Source of the DNA: Flavobacteriaceae bacterium
GTDB lineage: Bacteria > Bacteroidota > Bacteroidia > Flavobacteriales > Flavobacteriaceae
Reading direction: 5' to 3'
Assembly (NCBI GenBank): GCA_016763715.1
Contig: JAESTG010000350.1
Location: 1 to 14,748 of the forward strand
Length of the DNA: 14,748 nt
Part shown: positions 8,296 to 14,748 of the stretch, piece by piece
How the letters are laid out: every line of letters begins with the position of its first letter
How positions within the stretch are numbered: the first letter of the stretch is position 1
Notes under the pieces: model-generated
The model's input: the letters and a program-made list of their open reading frames with translations, nothing else
The model's database searches: none
What the model was told of the DNA's origin: nothing
Position numbers and translations under genes: made by a program

Positions 8296-8877
8296 TTACA
8301 AATTTTTTAAAGCTTCTTTAATAATGGTTTCGACTGTTGCCTGTGGATTGGATTTAACAACCAAATCGCATGCCCTTTCTGCCTGTTTCCGAATAAAGCC
8401 AAGTGTCTCCAAAGCAGATAACGCTTCAATTTTATTCGTATTGCTCGAAATTGCAGAAACATCATCCAAACCATATACCTTCAAAATCTTATCTTTTATA
8501 TCTAACACCACACGCTGTGCTGTTTTTGCGCCAATTCCCTTAACAGATTGAATGGTTGCAATGTCTGCAGTAGCGATGGCCTCTTTTACCTGCCCTGGTG
8601 ATAGCGACGACAACATGGTTCTCGCTATACTAGCTCCAACCCCCGAGACAGAAATTAATAACCTAAAAATTTCACGCTCTATAATACTAGAAAATCCATA
8701 CAATGTATGTGAATCTTCTCGAACTTGCAGGTGCGTAAATAATTTTACATTTTCAGTGTCGGGGAGTTGTGAAAATGTGTGCAACGAAATATTCAAAAAA
8801 TAACCCACACCATTACAATCAATAATAATGTCGGTTGGGTTCTTTTCTACTAATCTTCCCTGTATATGGGTAATCAT
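8296..8877 (-). CDS. ruvA: Holliday junction branch migration protein RuvA
   Basis: RuvA binds four-way DNA junctions as a tetramer and loads the RuvB motor rings for branch migration in recombinational repair. The 193 residues match the normal length. The OB-fold domain I covers about residues 1-63 (MITHIQGRLV start, HTLYGF end); domain II has the two helix-hairpin-helix motifs, LLISVSGVGASIARTML (73-89) and IQSVKGIGAKTAQRVV (109-124), that touch the DNA backbone; after a variable linker, domain III (about 147-193, EALSALETLGF) contacts RuvB. The start ATG at 8877 is preceded by an 83-base gap after maeB containing a good candidate promoter, so ruvA likely begins the ruvA-sprA-gcvH-vanZ transcript. 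The stop is two bases before the sprA TTG start, suggesting translational coupling. Its partner ruvB lies about 5.6 kb upstream on the same strand. Confidence 0.97.
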   Translation of the reverse strand: MITHIQGRLVEKNPTDIIIDCNGVGYFLNISLHTFSQLPDTENVKLFTHLQVREDSHTLYGFSSIIEREIFRLLISVSGVGASIARTMLSSLSPGQVKEAIATADIATIQSVKGIGAKTAQRVVLDIKDKILKVYGLDDVSAISSNTNKIEALSALETLGFIRKQAERACDLVVKSNPQATVETIIKEALKNL

Positions 8878-8900
8878 TCGCTGGCATCAGATTAATGGCT

Positions 8901-8931
8901 CAAATATAGCACAATTATTTGCATCTGCTAA
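8901..8931 (-). promoter_or_regulatory. Candidate promoter for ruvA (and the sprA operon)
   Basis: In the maeB-ruvA gap the minus strand reads TATATTTG at 8901-8908, an exact match to the Bacteroidota -7 box TAnnTTTG. Twenty bases upstream is TTA (8929-8931), one base off the TTG core of the -33 box, at a permitted spacing. Transcription would begin a few bases after the box, about 20 bases before the ruvA ATG. Confidence 0.5.
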
Positions 8932-8960
8932 TATTTACGATTGCGAAAATGAGCCTGTAA

Positions 8961-11264
8961 TTATTTCTTTTTTAGTTTCTTCTCTTCTTTTTCACGCTTC
9001 TCTTTTTGTTGCGCATCTACTACAGCAATGGCAGTCATATTAACAATCTCTTCCACTTTAGCTCCAAGTTGTAGAATATGGACAGGTTTCCTCATTCCCA
9101 ACATGATAGGCCCAATAGATTCAACATCCTTTTGTTCCTTCAACATTTTGTAGTTACTATTGGCCGAATCTAGGTTAGGAAAAACAAGCGCATTCACCTT
9201 TTTACCAGCTAGTTTGGAAAAAGGAAATTTATCTTTTAACATTTTTGAGTTCAAGGCAAAGTCCGTTTGTAATTCTCCATCAATGATCATGTCTGGATTA
9301 GATTTGTGCAACATTTTCACAGCCTCCCGAACCTTCGCGGCATGGGGGTCTTTTGATGAACCAAAGTTTGCGTATGAAATCATGGCAATGACTGGAGTAA
9401 GTCCAAACATTTTCACCATATAATTAGTCATTTGAGCAATGTTTGCCAATTCCTTAGCTGTAGGATCAATATTAATAGAAGTATCTGAGATAAAAATAGG
9501 TCCCTTACTAGTTAACATAAGGTTGGTAGTTGCCACCTTATCCACTCCATCAAACTTACCAATGGTTTCTAAAACGGGTCTTAACACAGCAGGGTAAGCT
9601 CTTGCATAACCTGAAATCATCCCATCGGCATCCTCTTGATTTACCATCATACCGGCAAAATAATTTCGCTCTCGCATCAAACGAGTAGCATCATAAAGGG
9701 TGACCCCACTTCGTCTTCTATTTTCCCAATAATTTTTAGCATATTCATTCAATTTTCCGAGTTGCTCGTCACTTTTCGGGTCAATAATTTCTATATCTTC
9801 ATCAAATTCAAGCTCCTCCATAAGCTCTTTGATTACTGTTGTTCTTCCCAATAAAATTGGAATAGCAATCCCTTCTTCATGAGCAATTTGAGCTGCTTTC
9901 AACACATCAAGGTGATCGGCTTCTGCAAATACAATCCGTTTCGGGTTTGTTCGAGCACGATCCATCAAAAGGCGTGTAATTTTATTATCACTACCCATCC
10001 TTTCCAAAAGCTCATCCGTATATGCATTCCAATCTTGGATGGGTTCAGTGGCAACTCCACTTTCCATGGCAGCTTTGGCCACAGCAGGCGGAATTTTTGT
10101 AATTAATCTTGGATCAAAAGGTTTTGGAATAATATAATCTCTTCCGAAGTTAAGCTTCGTTTCACCATACGCAATATTAACTTGCTCAGGAACTGGCTCC
10201 TTAGCCAATTCAGCCAAAGCTAAAACTGCAGCCATCTTCATCGCCTCATTAATTTTTGTCGCCCTAACATCCAATGCTCCCCTAAATATAAACGGGAAGC
10301 CCAACACATTATTTACCTGATTAGGGTGATCGCTCCGTCCTGTAGCCATAATTATGTCGTCTCTAGTTTTTATAGCTACGTTGTAACGAATTTCAGGATC
10401 TGGATTAGCCATTGCAAAAACAATGGGGTTATCTGCCATGGACTTCAACATATTTGAAGTTACGATATCGGCAATAGAAAGACCTACAAACACATCAGCA
10501 TCTTTCATCGCCTCATCCAACGTATTTATATTTCGGAAGGTTGCAAATTCTGCCTTTTCTACTGTTAGGCTTTCTCTATCCTTTCGAATAACACCCTTAC
10601 TATCTAGCATGACAATATTTTCTGTCTTGGCTCCACAGGCCTTATATAAACGGGTACATGAAATTGCTGCAGCTCCTGCTCCACTAATTACAATACGAAC
10701 CTCATCCATATTTTTTTTAGCTATTTCTAATGCATTAAGCAAAGCTGCAGCCGAAATAATGGCAGTACCGTGTTGATCATCGTGCATCACGGGAATATCT
10801 AATTCATCTCGCAACCTACGCTCAATTTCAAAGGCTTCGGGCGATTTGATATCCTCCAAATTAATTCCTCCAAAAGTGGGTGCAATATTTTTTACGGTAG
10901 CGATAAATTCTTCAACATTCTCAGTATTTACTTCAATATCGAACACATCAATATCGGCAAAAATCTTGAAAAGTAATCCTTTACCTTCCATCACAGGTTT
11001 AGATGCTTCAGGGCCAATATTACCAAGTCCAAGGACTGCGGTCCCGTTGGATATCACAGCCACCAAATTCCCTTTATTGGTATATTTATAGACATCGTCA
11101 ACTTCCTTCGCTATCTCCAAACATGGCTCTGCTACTCCAGGGCTATAGGCTAAAGACAAATCCCGTTGGGAGGCATATTTCTTGGTAGGAATCACTTCAA
11201 TTTTCCCTGGCTTGGGTTTGGAATGATAATCTAAGGCTTCCTTTCGTTTGCTCTGCTTGCTCAT
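8961..11264 (-). CDS. maeB: NADP-dependent malic enzyme with C-terminal phosphotransacetylase-like domain
   Basis: Catalyses oxidative decarboxylation of L-malate to pyruvate and CO2 with reduction of NAD(P)+, supplying pyruvate and NADPH. At 767 residues it is the long MaeB type. The malic enzyme part (about 1-425) shows the catalytic tyrosine motif SLAYSPGVAEPC (Tyr40), GKGLLFK with the catalytic lysine (Lys95), metal ligands in GGINLEDI (137-138) and MHDDQHGT (162-163), and a dinucleotide-binding GAGAAA (195-200). The C-terminal part (about 430-750, starting RTNPKRIVFAEADHLDVLKAA) resembles phosphate acetyltransferase; in MaeB proteins this domain is regulatory, responding to acetyl-CoA in the enzymes studied, and does not make acetyl phosphate. 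The last 15 residues are a run of lysines and glutamates. Cofactor preference cannot be read from the sequence; NADP is inferred from the family. It has its own candidate promoter and stands between queG and ruvA. Confidence 0.96.
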   Translation of the reverse strand: MSKQSKRKEALDYHSKPKPGKIEVIPTKKYASQRDLSLAYSPGVAEPCLEIAKEVDDVYKYTNKGNLVAVISNGTAVLGLGNIGPEASKPVMEGKGLLFKIFADIDVFDIEVNTENVEEFIATVKNIAPTFGGINLEDIKSPEAFEIERRLRDELDIPVMHDDQHGTAIISAAALLNALEIAKKNMDEVRIVISGAGAAAISCTRLYKACGAKTENIVMLDSKGVIRKDRESLTVEKAEFATFRNINTLDEAMKDADVFVGLSIADIVTSNMLKSMADNPIVFAMANPDPEIRYNVAIKTRDDIIMATGRSDHPNQVNNVLGFPFIFRGALDVRATKINEAMKMAAVLALAELAKEPVPEQVNIAYGETKLNFGRDYIIPKPFDPRLITKIPPAVAKAAMESGVATEPIQDWNAYTDELLERMGSDNKITRLLMDRARTNPKRIVFAEADHLDVLKAAQIAHEEGIAIPILLGRTTVIKELMEELEFDEDIEIIDPKSDEQLGKLNEYAKNYWENRRRSGVTLYDATRLMRERNYFAGMMVNQEDADGMISGYARAYPAVLRPVLETIGKFDGVDKVATTNLMLTSKGPIFISDTSINIDPTAKELANIAQMTNYMVKMFGLTPVIAMISYANFGSSKDPHAAKVREAVKMLHKSNPDMIIDGELQTDFALNSKMLKDKFPFSKLAGKKVNALVFPNLDSANSNYKMLKEQKDVESIGPIMLGMRKPVHILQLGAKVEEIVNMTAIAVVDAQQKEKREKEEKKLKKK

Positions 11265-11287
11265 ATATTATTGGTAATTGAGACTTA

Positions 11288-11295
11288 CAAAGGTA
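11288..11295 (-). promoter_or_regulatory. Candidate -7 promoter box for maeB
   Basis: The minus strand reads TACCTTTG here, an exact match to the TAnnTTTG box, 23 bases before the maeB ATG in the 55-base queG-maeB gap. No TTG-type -33 box is present at the usual distance, so the promoter may be weak or depend on an activator. The leader would be very short. Confidence 0.45.
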
Positions 11296-11319
11296 ACGGA
11301 GTGACTTAAAAGAGGAAGC

Positions 11320-12237
11320 TTATTTCAAGAAATTTATATTTCGCTGTAAACCCTTAAACTTTGTTCGCTTTACTGCGCTTTTTCTGAAGAGCTCCTGAAA
11401 TACTTCTTGGGTAATTTCTTCCCACTCTTTTTTGGACATAGAAAGTAGTGATGGATTGGAGTCAAACAAGGGTTCTTTATGACTTTTACTGAAGCGATTC
11501 CAAGGGCAAACATCCTGACAAACATCGCATCCAAACATCCAATCATCAAATTGACCACTCATGGAAGAAGGAAGTTCATCCTTCAATTCAATCGTGAAAT
11601 ACGAAATACATTTACTACCGTCCACAATGTATGGGGCTACAATTGCTTGCGTTGGACAAGCATCCATACAAGCAGTACAACTCCCACAATGATCGGTAAC
11701 TGGGGTGTCATATTCTAAATCTAGGTCTACAATTAATTCAGCAATAAAATAAAAAGACCCTACCGATTTGGTAAGCAAATTAGAGTGCTTTCCTATCCAA
11801 CCCAAACCGCTTTTCGCGGCCCAAGCTTTATCCAAAACGGGCGCCGAATCTACAAAAGCACGGCCATGAATATCGCCAATTTCAGACTGAATAAATTGCA
11901 GCAAGAATTTCAATTTATCCTTGATTACAAAATGATAATCCGTTCCATAGGCGTATTTAGAAATTTTATAACTTCCTTCGTTTTGAGTTTCTTTAGGGTA
12001 GTAATTGAGCAACAATGAGATGACACTTTTGGAACCCGAGACCAGTTTGGTGGGGTCGAGGCGTTTATCAAAATGGTTTCCCATATAGCCCATTTCTCCA
12101 TGTCTATTTTTATTAAGCCAAGCCTCTAAACGAGGAGCTTCCTCTTCCAAAAACTCAGCTTTACTTATGCCACAAGAAAGGAAACCGAGGCGTTTGGCTT
12201 CGGTTTTTATTAGGTTGGTATGTCTATGTTTGGACAT
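11320..12237 (-). CDS. queG: Epoxyqueuosine reductase QueG
   Basis: Performs the last step of queuosine synthesis, reducing epoxyqueuosine to queuosine at position 34 of tRNAs with GUN anticodons; a cobalamin-dependent cytoplasmic iron-sulfur enzyme. From the ATG at 12237 it has 305 residues, near the family norm. The cobalamin-domain motif [13 protein letters not shown] contains the likely catalytic acid Asp130. Two [4Fe-4S] clusters are indicated by [12 protein letters not shown] (Cys184, 187, 190, 194) and by Cys210 with [10 protein letters not shown] (Cys237, 240, 244). The frame is open further upstream to an ATG at 12330, but that would add 31 residues that overlap the end of the methyltransferase gene and do not resemble QueG; the start at [19 protein letters not shown] is the normal N-terminus. 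It starts 34 bases after the methyltransferase stop and is probably co-transcribed with it. Confidence 0.95.
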   Translation of the reverse strand: MSKHRHTNLIKTEAKRLGFLSCGISKAEFLEEEAPRLEAWLNKNRHGEMGYMGNHFDKRLDPTKLVSGSKSVISLLLNYYPKETQNEGSYKISKYAYGTDYHFVIKDKLKFLLQFIQSEIGDIHGRAFVDSAPVLDKAWAAKSGLGWIGKHSNLLTKSVGSFYFIAELIVDLDLEYDTPVTDHCGSCTACMDACPTQAIVAPYIVDGSKCISYFTIELKDELPSSMSGQFDDWMFGCDVCQDVCPWNRFSKSHKEPLFDSNPSLLSMSKKEWEEITQEVFQELFRKSAVKRTKFKGLQRNINFLK

Positions 12238-12271
12238 TACGGAAAGATAGCCCTTTTCAGAAAAATAAAAT

Positions 12272-13069
12272 CTATTTTCTAATAATCCACATATCCTGTG
12301 GATACCATTTTCCAACAGGAGGTTGTTCAATATGCTCTACCACCGTTGCGTTGGAGAAGAGTTTGGTCATAAACTCTTTGGGCTGAAAAGCTGAAAAAAT
12401 GCGGTGACCTTCGGCAACTTGACCACGAATTACTAACTCACCTTTGTTATACTGCTCCAATTCGACTGGAGTCATTTTCGCTTTATAAATATCACCTTGA
12501 GTGGTCAACATCATAATCCCACCTGGCTTCAGAATTCGAAACAACTCTGCGTACCATTGATGATGCAATTCTTCTGAAAGGTGAGTGAAAATTGACATTC
12601 CATAAGTCACGTCAAAAAAATTATCCTCGTATGGCAAATTTGCTTCCAACGTATTGGTGTTGAAGTTAATTTCGGGTAAATTCTTTGTACACCATTGGAT
12701 GGTTTTAGCGTTATAATCAGTCCCATAATAGGAGCAATTATTCCCTATGAGTTCTGGTAGGTGACGCACAATTCGGCCTGGACCACAACCCCAATCCAGC
12801 ACCTTTTTATCTTTTAAATCGATATGTTTTGCAAAAAGTTGAACTAATTTATTCGCTCCTTCTTTACTTTGCACGTAATATTTATGATAATCTATTTGAA
12901 ATGATTCATAAATAAGGTAATCTGGCGGTAACTTCACCTCAGGGTGTTCAACTTTAAACTCGCTATTGGCTTTGCGATTTTTAAACTGCTGAACATAAAA
13001 CCGCACCTTATCTGCAAGATGTAGTAATCTAAGCTTCCTTAAGAAGGATGAAATACCCTGTTTTTTCAT
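12272..13069 (-). CDS. Class I SAM-dependent methyltransferase, substrate unknown
   Basis: A 265-residue protein with a Rossmann-fold methyltransferase domain in its C-terminal two thirds. Motif I is [16 protein letters not shown] (about 89-104), the SAM-ribose acidic loop is YYGTDYN (114-120), motif IV is the [14 protein letters not shown] region (151-164), and RILKPGG (178-184) is the usual post-motif. This belongs to the methyltransf_11/25 kind. The basic N-terminal 40 residues, rich in Lys and Arg, have no recognisable domain. Related proteins are often found among small-molecule, lipid or cell-surface polysaccharide modification genes, but nothing in the sequence names a substrate. It has a candidate promoter of its own in the gap after the P450 gene and is followed closely by queG. 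Whether it acts with the P450 is only suggested by adjacency. No signal peptide; expected to be cytoplasmic. Confidence 0.88.
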   Translation of the reverse strand: MKKQGISSFLRKLRLLHLADKVRFYVQQFKNRKANSEFKVEHPEVKLPPDYLIYESFQIDYHKYYVQSKEGANKLVQLFAKHIDLKDKKVLDWGCGPGRIVRHLPELIGNNCSYYGTDYNAKTIQWCTKNLPEINFNTNTLEANLPYEDNFFDVTYGMSIFTHLSEELHHQWYAELFRILKPGGIMMLTTQGDIYKAKMTPVELEQYNKGELVIRGQVAEGHRIFSAFQPKEFMTKLFSNATVVEHIEQPPVGKWYPQDMWIIRK

Positions 13070-13087
13070 TAATGATTAATTATTTTG

Positions 13088-13119
13088 CAAAGATTGAAAA
13101 CTTTATGAATCCATCTCAA
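13088..13119 (-). promoter_or_regulatory. Candidate promoter for the methyltransferase-queG pair
   Basis: The minus strand has TTG at 13117-13119, then 21 bases, then AATCTTTG at 13088-13095, which differs from the Bacteroidota -7 box TAnnTTTG at only the first base. The spacing is within the usual range. It lies in the 78-base gap between the P450 stop and the methyltransferase ATG at 13069. Confidence 0.4.
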
Positions 13120-13147
13120 TGGTAATCCAAAAAATTTAGGTTTTAGT

Positions 13148-14491
13148 TCATCGCTTTGTAAAATCCACTTTCACATCAATAGGCTTTAGCGTTATCAATG
13201 GATTTAATTTTATCTCTGTTTGTGTAGTGGCAAGCTTATAGTTTTTTACTAAAAAAGTAGTCGCTAGTACCATTTCATAAATAGCAAAACCTAATCCAAT
13301 ACACAGACGGGGGCCGGCGCCAAAAGGAAAATAAACACCTACTGTCTTCTTCTTTTCCTCTCCCAAAAAACGTTCAGGAATAAAATCATTTGGATTTTCC
13401 CAATAATCGGGATGGCGATGCAATTCATAAAATGAAACTCCAATCAAGGTGTCTTTTCGAATATGAAAACCTGCGAGCGTATCATCCTCCAAATTTTCCC
13501 TATCTGTAATCCAAGCTGGAGGGTACAAGCGCATAGACTCATCGATCACGGCTTTGGTATATTTCAACAGCCCTATTTTTTTGATGGGATCTTGTGTTTG
13601 AGCCTCAACTTCTTGTATTTCTTTTAACACCTTTTCCTGAATCTTTGGATGCTTTGCCAATAGCCATGTGGTAAAGGTTAAGGCATTGGCAGTCGTTTCA
13701 TGACCTGCCACAAATAAAATGGAGATTTCGTCAATTAACTGTTTGTTCGACATAGGCTCTCCCGTATCTTCATAGCGAGTTTCCAAAAGCATATCAAGCA
13801 AATCATTGTGATTTTCTTTAGACTGTTTTCGGTGATCAATAATACCAAACAAAATTCCTCTGCTCTCCTGCGAAAGTTTAAGGTGTTTTGAAACTTGCCC
13901 ACTCAACCTAAACCACCAACCTTTATGTGGCAGTCTAACCTCTTTGACCAAAAATTCTTGTACCGTTTGAGTAATATCCCGTAGCCTTAATAATGTTTCT
14001 TCGGAAGCCGATACATTAAACAATGAAGTCGCCACTACATTAAAAGCCAACTGATTCATTATTGGAAAAATGTCTTCTTCTTTTTTCTGTTGAATTTGAC
14101 TTAGTTCGCCTTCAATCGTTTGTTGCATTAATCCAACCAATTGCTCCATTTTTCGTTTGTGAAAAGCTGGCTGAATTAAACGTCTTTGCTTTAACCAATA
14201 ACTTCCATTGCTAGTTAACAAGCCATGCCCCAAATATTTGGAAAGATAATTAGTTTGAATTTTTGATTTATAGTAATTCTTATGGTTCTTCTTCAGCATT
14301 TGTTCCACAACCATTTTATCACGGGAAAGTAGCAACCATTTTTTCCGCCCAAGCTGAACAGAAAAAGTATCGCCGTATTTCTTAAAAAAACGATTGTGAA
14401 AAGGAATTGGGTTTTTACGAATGGCTTCTGCGTTCCATAAAAATTTGAAAATGGATAGAGATTTGGGATAGTTATATTTACTCTCTGACAT
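13148..14491 (-). CDS. Cytochrome P450
   Basis: A haem-thiolate monooxygenase of 447 residues, the normal length for a soluble bacterial P450. All core motifs are present: the C-helix WLKQR (99-103), the I-helix oxygen-activation motif AGHETT (262-267), the K-helix ExxR as ESMR (318-321), the PERFL segment (372-376), and the haem-binding loop FPFGAGPRLCIG with the proximal ligand Cys397. There is no N-terminal membrane anchor. No ferredoxin, flavodoxin or reductase gene is nearby, so electrons must come from partners encoded elsewhere. The I-helix and haem loop look like the CYP4/CYP102-like fatty-acid-type P450 group, but the substrate cannot be told from sequence. Its ATG shares a base with the ruvB stop codon (TAATG), so it is probably translated from the ruvB transcript. 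The product looks complete and active. Confidence 0.95.
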   Translation of the reverse strand: MSESKYNYPKSLSIFKFLWNAEAIRKNPIPFHNRFFKKYGDTFSVQLGRKKWLLLSRDKMVVEQMLKKNHKNYYKSKIQTNYLSKYLGHGLLTSNGSYWLKQRRLIQPAFHKRKMEQLVGLMQQTIEGELSQIQQKKEEDIFPIMNQLAFNVVATSLFNVSASEETLLRLRDITQTVQEFLVKEVRLPHKGWWFRLSGQVSKHLKLSQESRGILFGIIDHRKQSKENHNDLLDMLLETRYEDTGEPMSNKQLIDEISILFVAGHETTANALTFTTWLLAKHPKIQEKVLKEIQEVEAQTQDPIKKIGLLKYTKAVIDESMRLYPPAWITDRENLEDDTLAGFHIRKDTLIGVSFYELHRHPDYWENPNDFIPERFLGEEKKKTVGVYFPFGAGPRLCIGLGFAIYEMVLATTFLVKNYKLATTQTEIKLNPLITLKPIDVKVDFTKR

Positions 14492-14748
14492 TAAAACAAA
14501 CCTCCCTGTCTGGGGTCTTTTATTTTACCTAAATGCTTATATCCAGCCTCCGTTACTTCCCGACCTCTCGGTGTTCGCATTATAAACCCCTGCTGAATTA
14601 AAAAGGGCTCATAAACCTCTTCTATGGTCTCACTACTCTCTGAAACCGCTGTTGCTAAGGTAGTAATCCCTACAGGGCCACCTTTAAATTTTTCGATAAT
14701 GGTGCTCAAAATTTTATTGTCCATTTCGTCCAAACCATGTGCATCCAC
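14491..14748 (-). CDS. ruvB: Holliday junction branch migration helicase RuvB, C-terminal part (cut by window edge)
   Basis: Only the last 85 residues are visible; the 5' part, with the AAA+ ATPase core, Walker motifs and arginine finger, lies beyond 14748. What is seen is the C-terminal winged-helix DNA-binding domain: [16 protein letters not shown], then [30 protein letters not shown] and the highly conserved RTPRGREVT. RuvB hexamers pump DNA through the RuvA-bound junction. The first codon in the window happens to be GTG, but it is internal ([10 protein letters not shown]), not a start. The stop codon overlaps the P450 start by one base. Confidence 0.96.
   Translation of the reverse strand: MDAHGLDEMDNKILSTIIEKFKGGPVGITTLATAVSESSETIEEVYEPFLIQQGFIMRTPRGREVTEAGYKHLGKIKDPRQGGLF

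Noticed and set aside
8895..8958. Inverted 6-base match (GGCTCA / TGAGCC) flanking the ruvA promoter region as a terminator or operator
   Set aside because: Arms are only six bases and about 45 bases apart with no T-run; chance is likely.
10423..10776. 117-codon open frame on the plus strand inside maeB
   Set aside because: Antisense to the conserved malic enzyme domain; composition is that of a complementary shadow frame.
12238..12330. Longer queG with a start at 12330
   Set aside because: The extra 31 residues overlap the methyltransferase 3' end and do not look like QueG; the ATG at 12237 gives the normal N-terminus.
13105..13125. Small CCAT...ATGG hairpin as a P450 terminator
   Set aside because: Four-base stem without a following T-run; too weak.
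1..14748. A novel defence, mobile or CRISPR-type system
   Set aside because: No repeats in arrays, no integrase, transposase, nuclease or toxin-like genes; the genes belong to known families and most are core.

Overview
The window looks like a chromosomal piece of a Flavobacteriaceae-type member of the Bacteroidota. The support is an AT-rich sequence, a SprA-class type IX secretion (T9SS) translocon gene next to ruvA, a gcvH-vanZ-tonB tail behind it, and several upstream regions carrying the Bacteroidota -7 promoter box TAnnTTTG. Every gene I can support lies on the minus strand, so transcription runs from high to low coordinates. Gene density is very high: no gap exceeds 100 bases, and I see no RNA genes, insertion sequences or CRISPR arrays.

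In transcription order: (1) the 3' end of ruvB (cut by the window edge), whose stop codon overlaps the start of a full-length cytochrome P450 gene; (2) after a 78-base gap with a candidate promoter, a SAM-dependent methyltransferase gene followed 34 bases later by queG (last step of queuosine synthesis in tRNA); (3) maeB, a malic enzyme with a phosphotransacetylase-like C-terminal domain, behind its own candidate promoter; (4) a second candidate promoter and then a tight run ruvA - sprA - gcvH - vanZ - tonB (tonB cut by the window edge). ruvA and ruvB, partners in Holliday-junction migration, are thus about 5.6 kb apart with unrelated genes between them.

The most notable observation is that sprA, about 7.3 kb, does not read through. 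Its protein is spread over three reading frames, and adding one base at each of two points (an A in the A-run at 4188-4192 and a G in the G-pair at 3554-3555, minus-strand bases) restores one continuous frame of about 2443 residues. Everything else in sprA looks intact and conserved. Two apparent one-base contractions of short homopolymers, about 640 bases apart, point to sequencing or assembly error first, with real inactivation second. If real, the cell would lack a T9SS outer-membrane channel.

I do not see a previously undescribed system. Most of the region is conserved core genome; the P450 and methyltransferase genes between ruvB and queG are the most accessory-like part.
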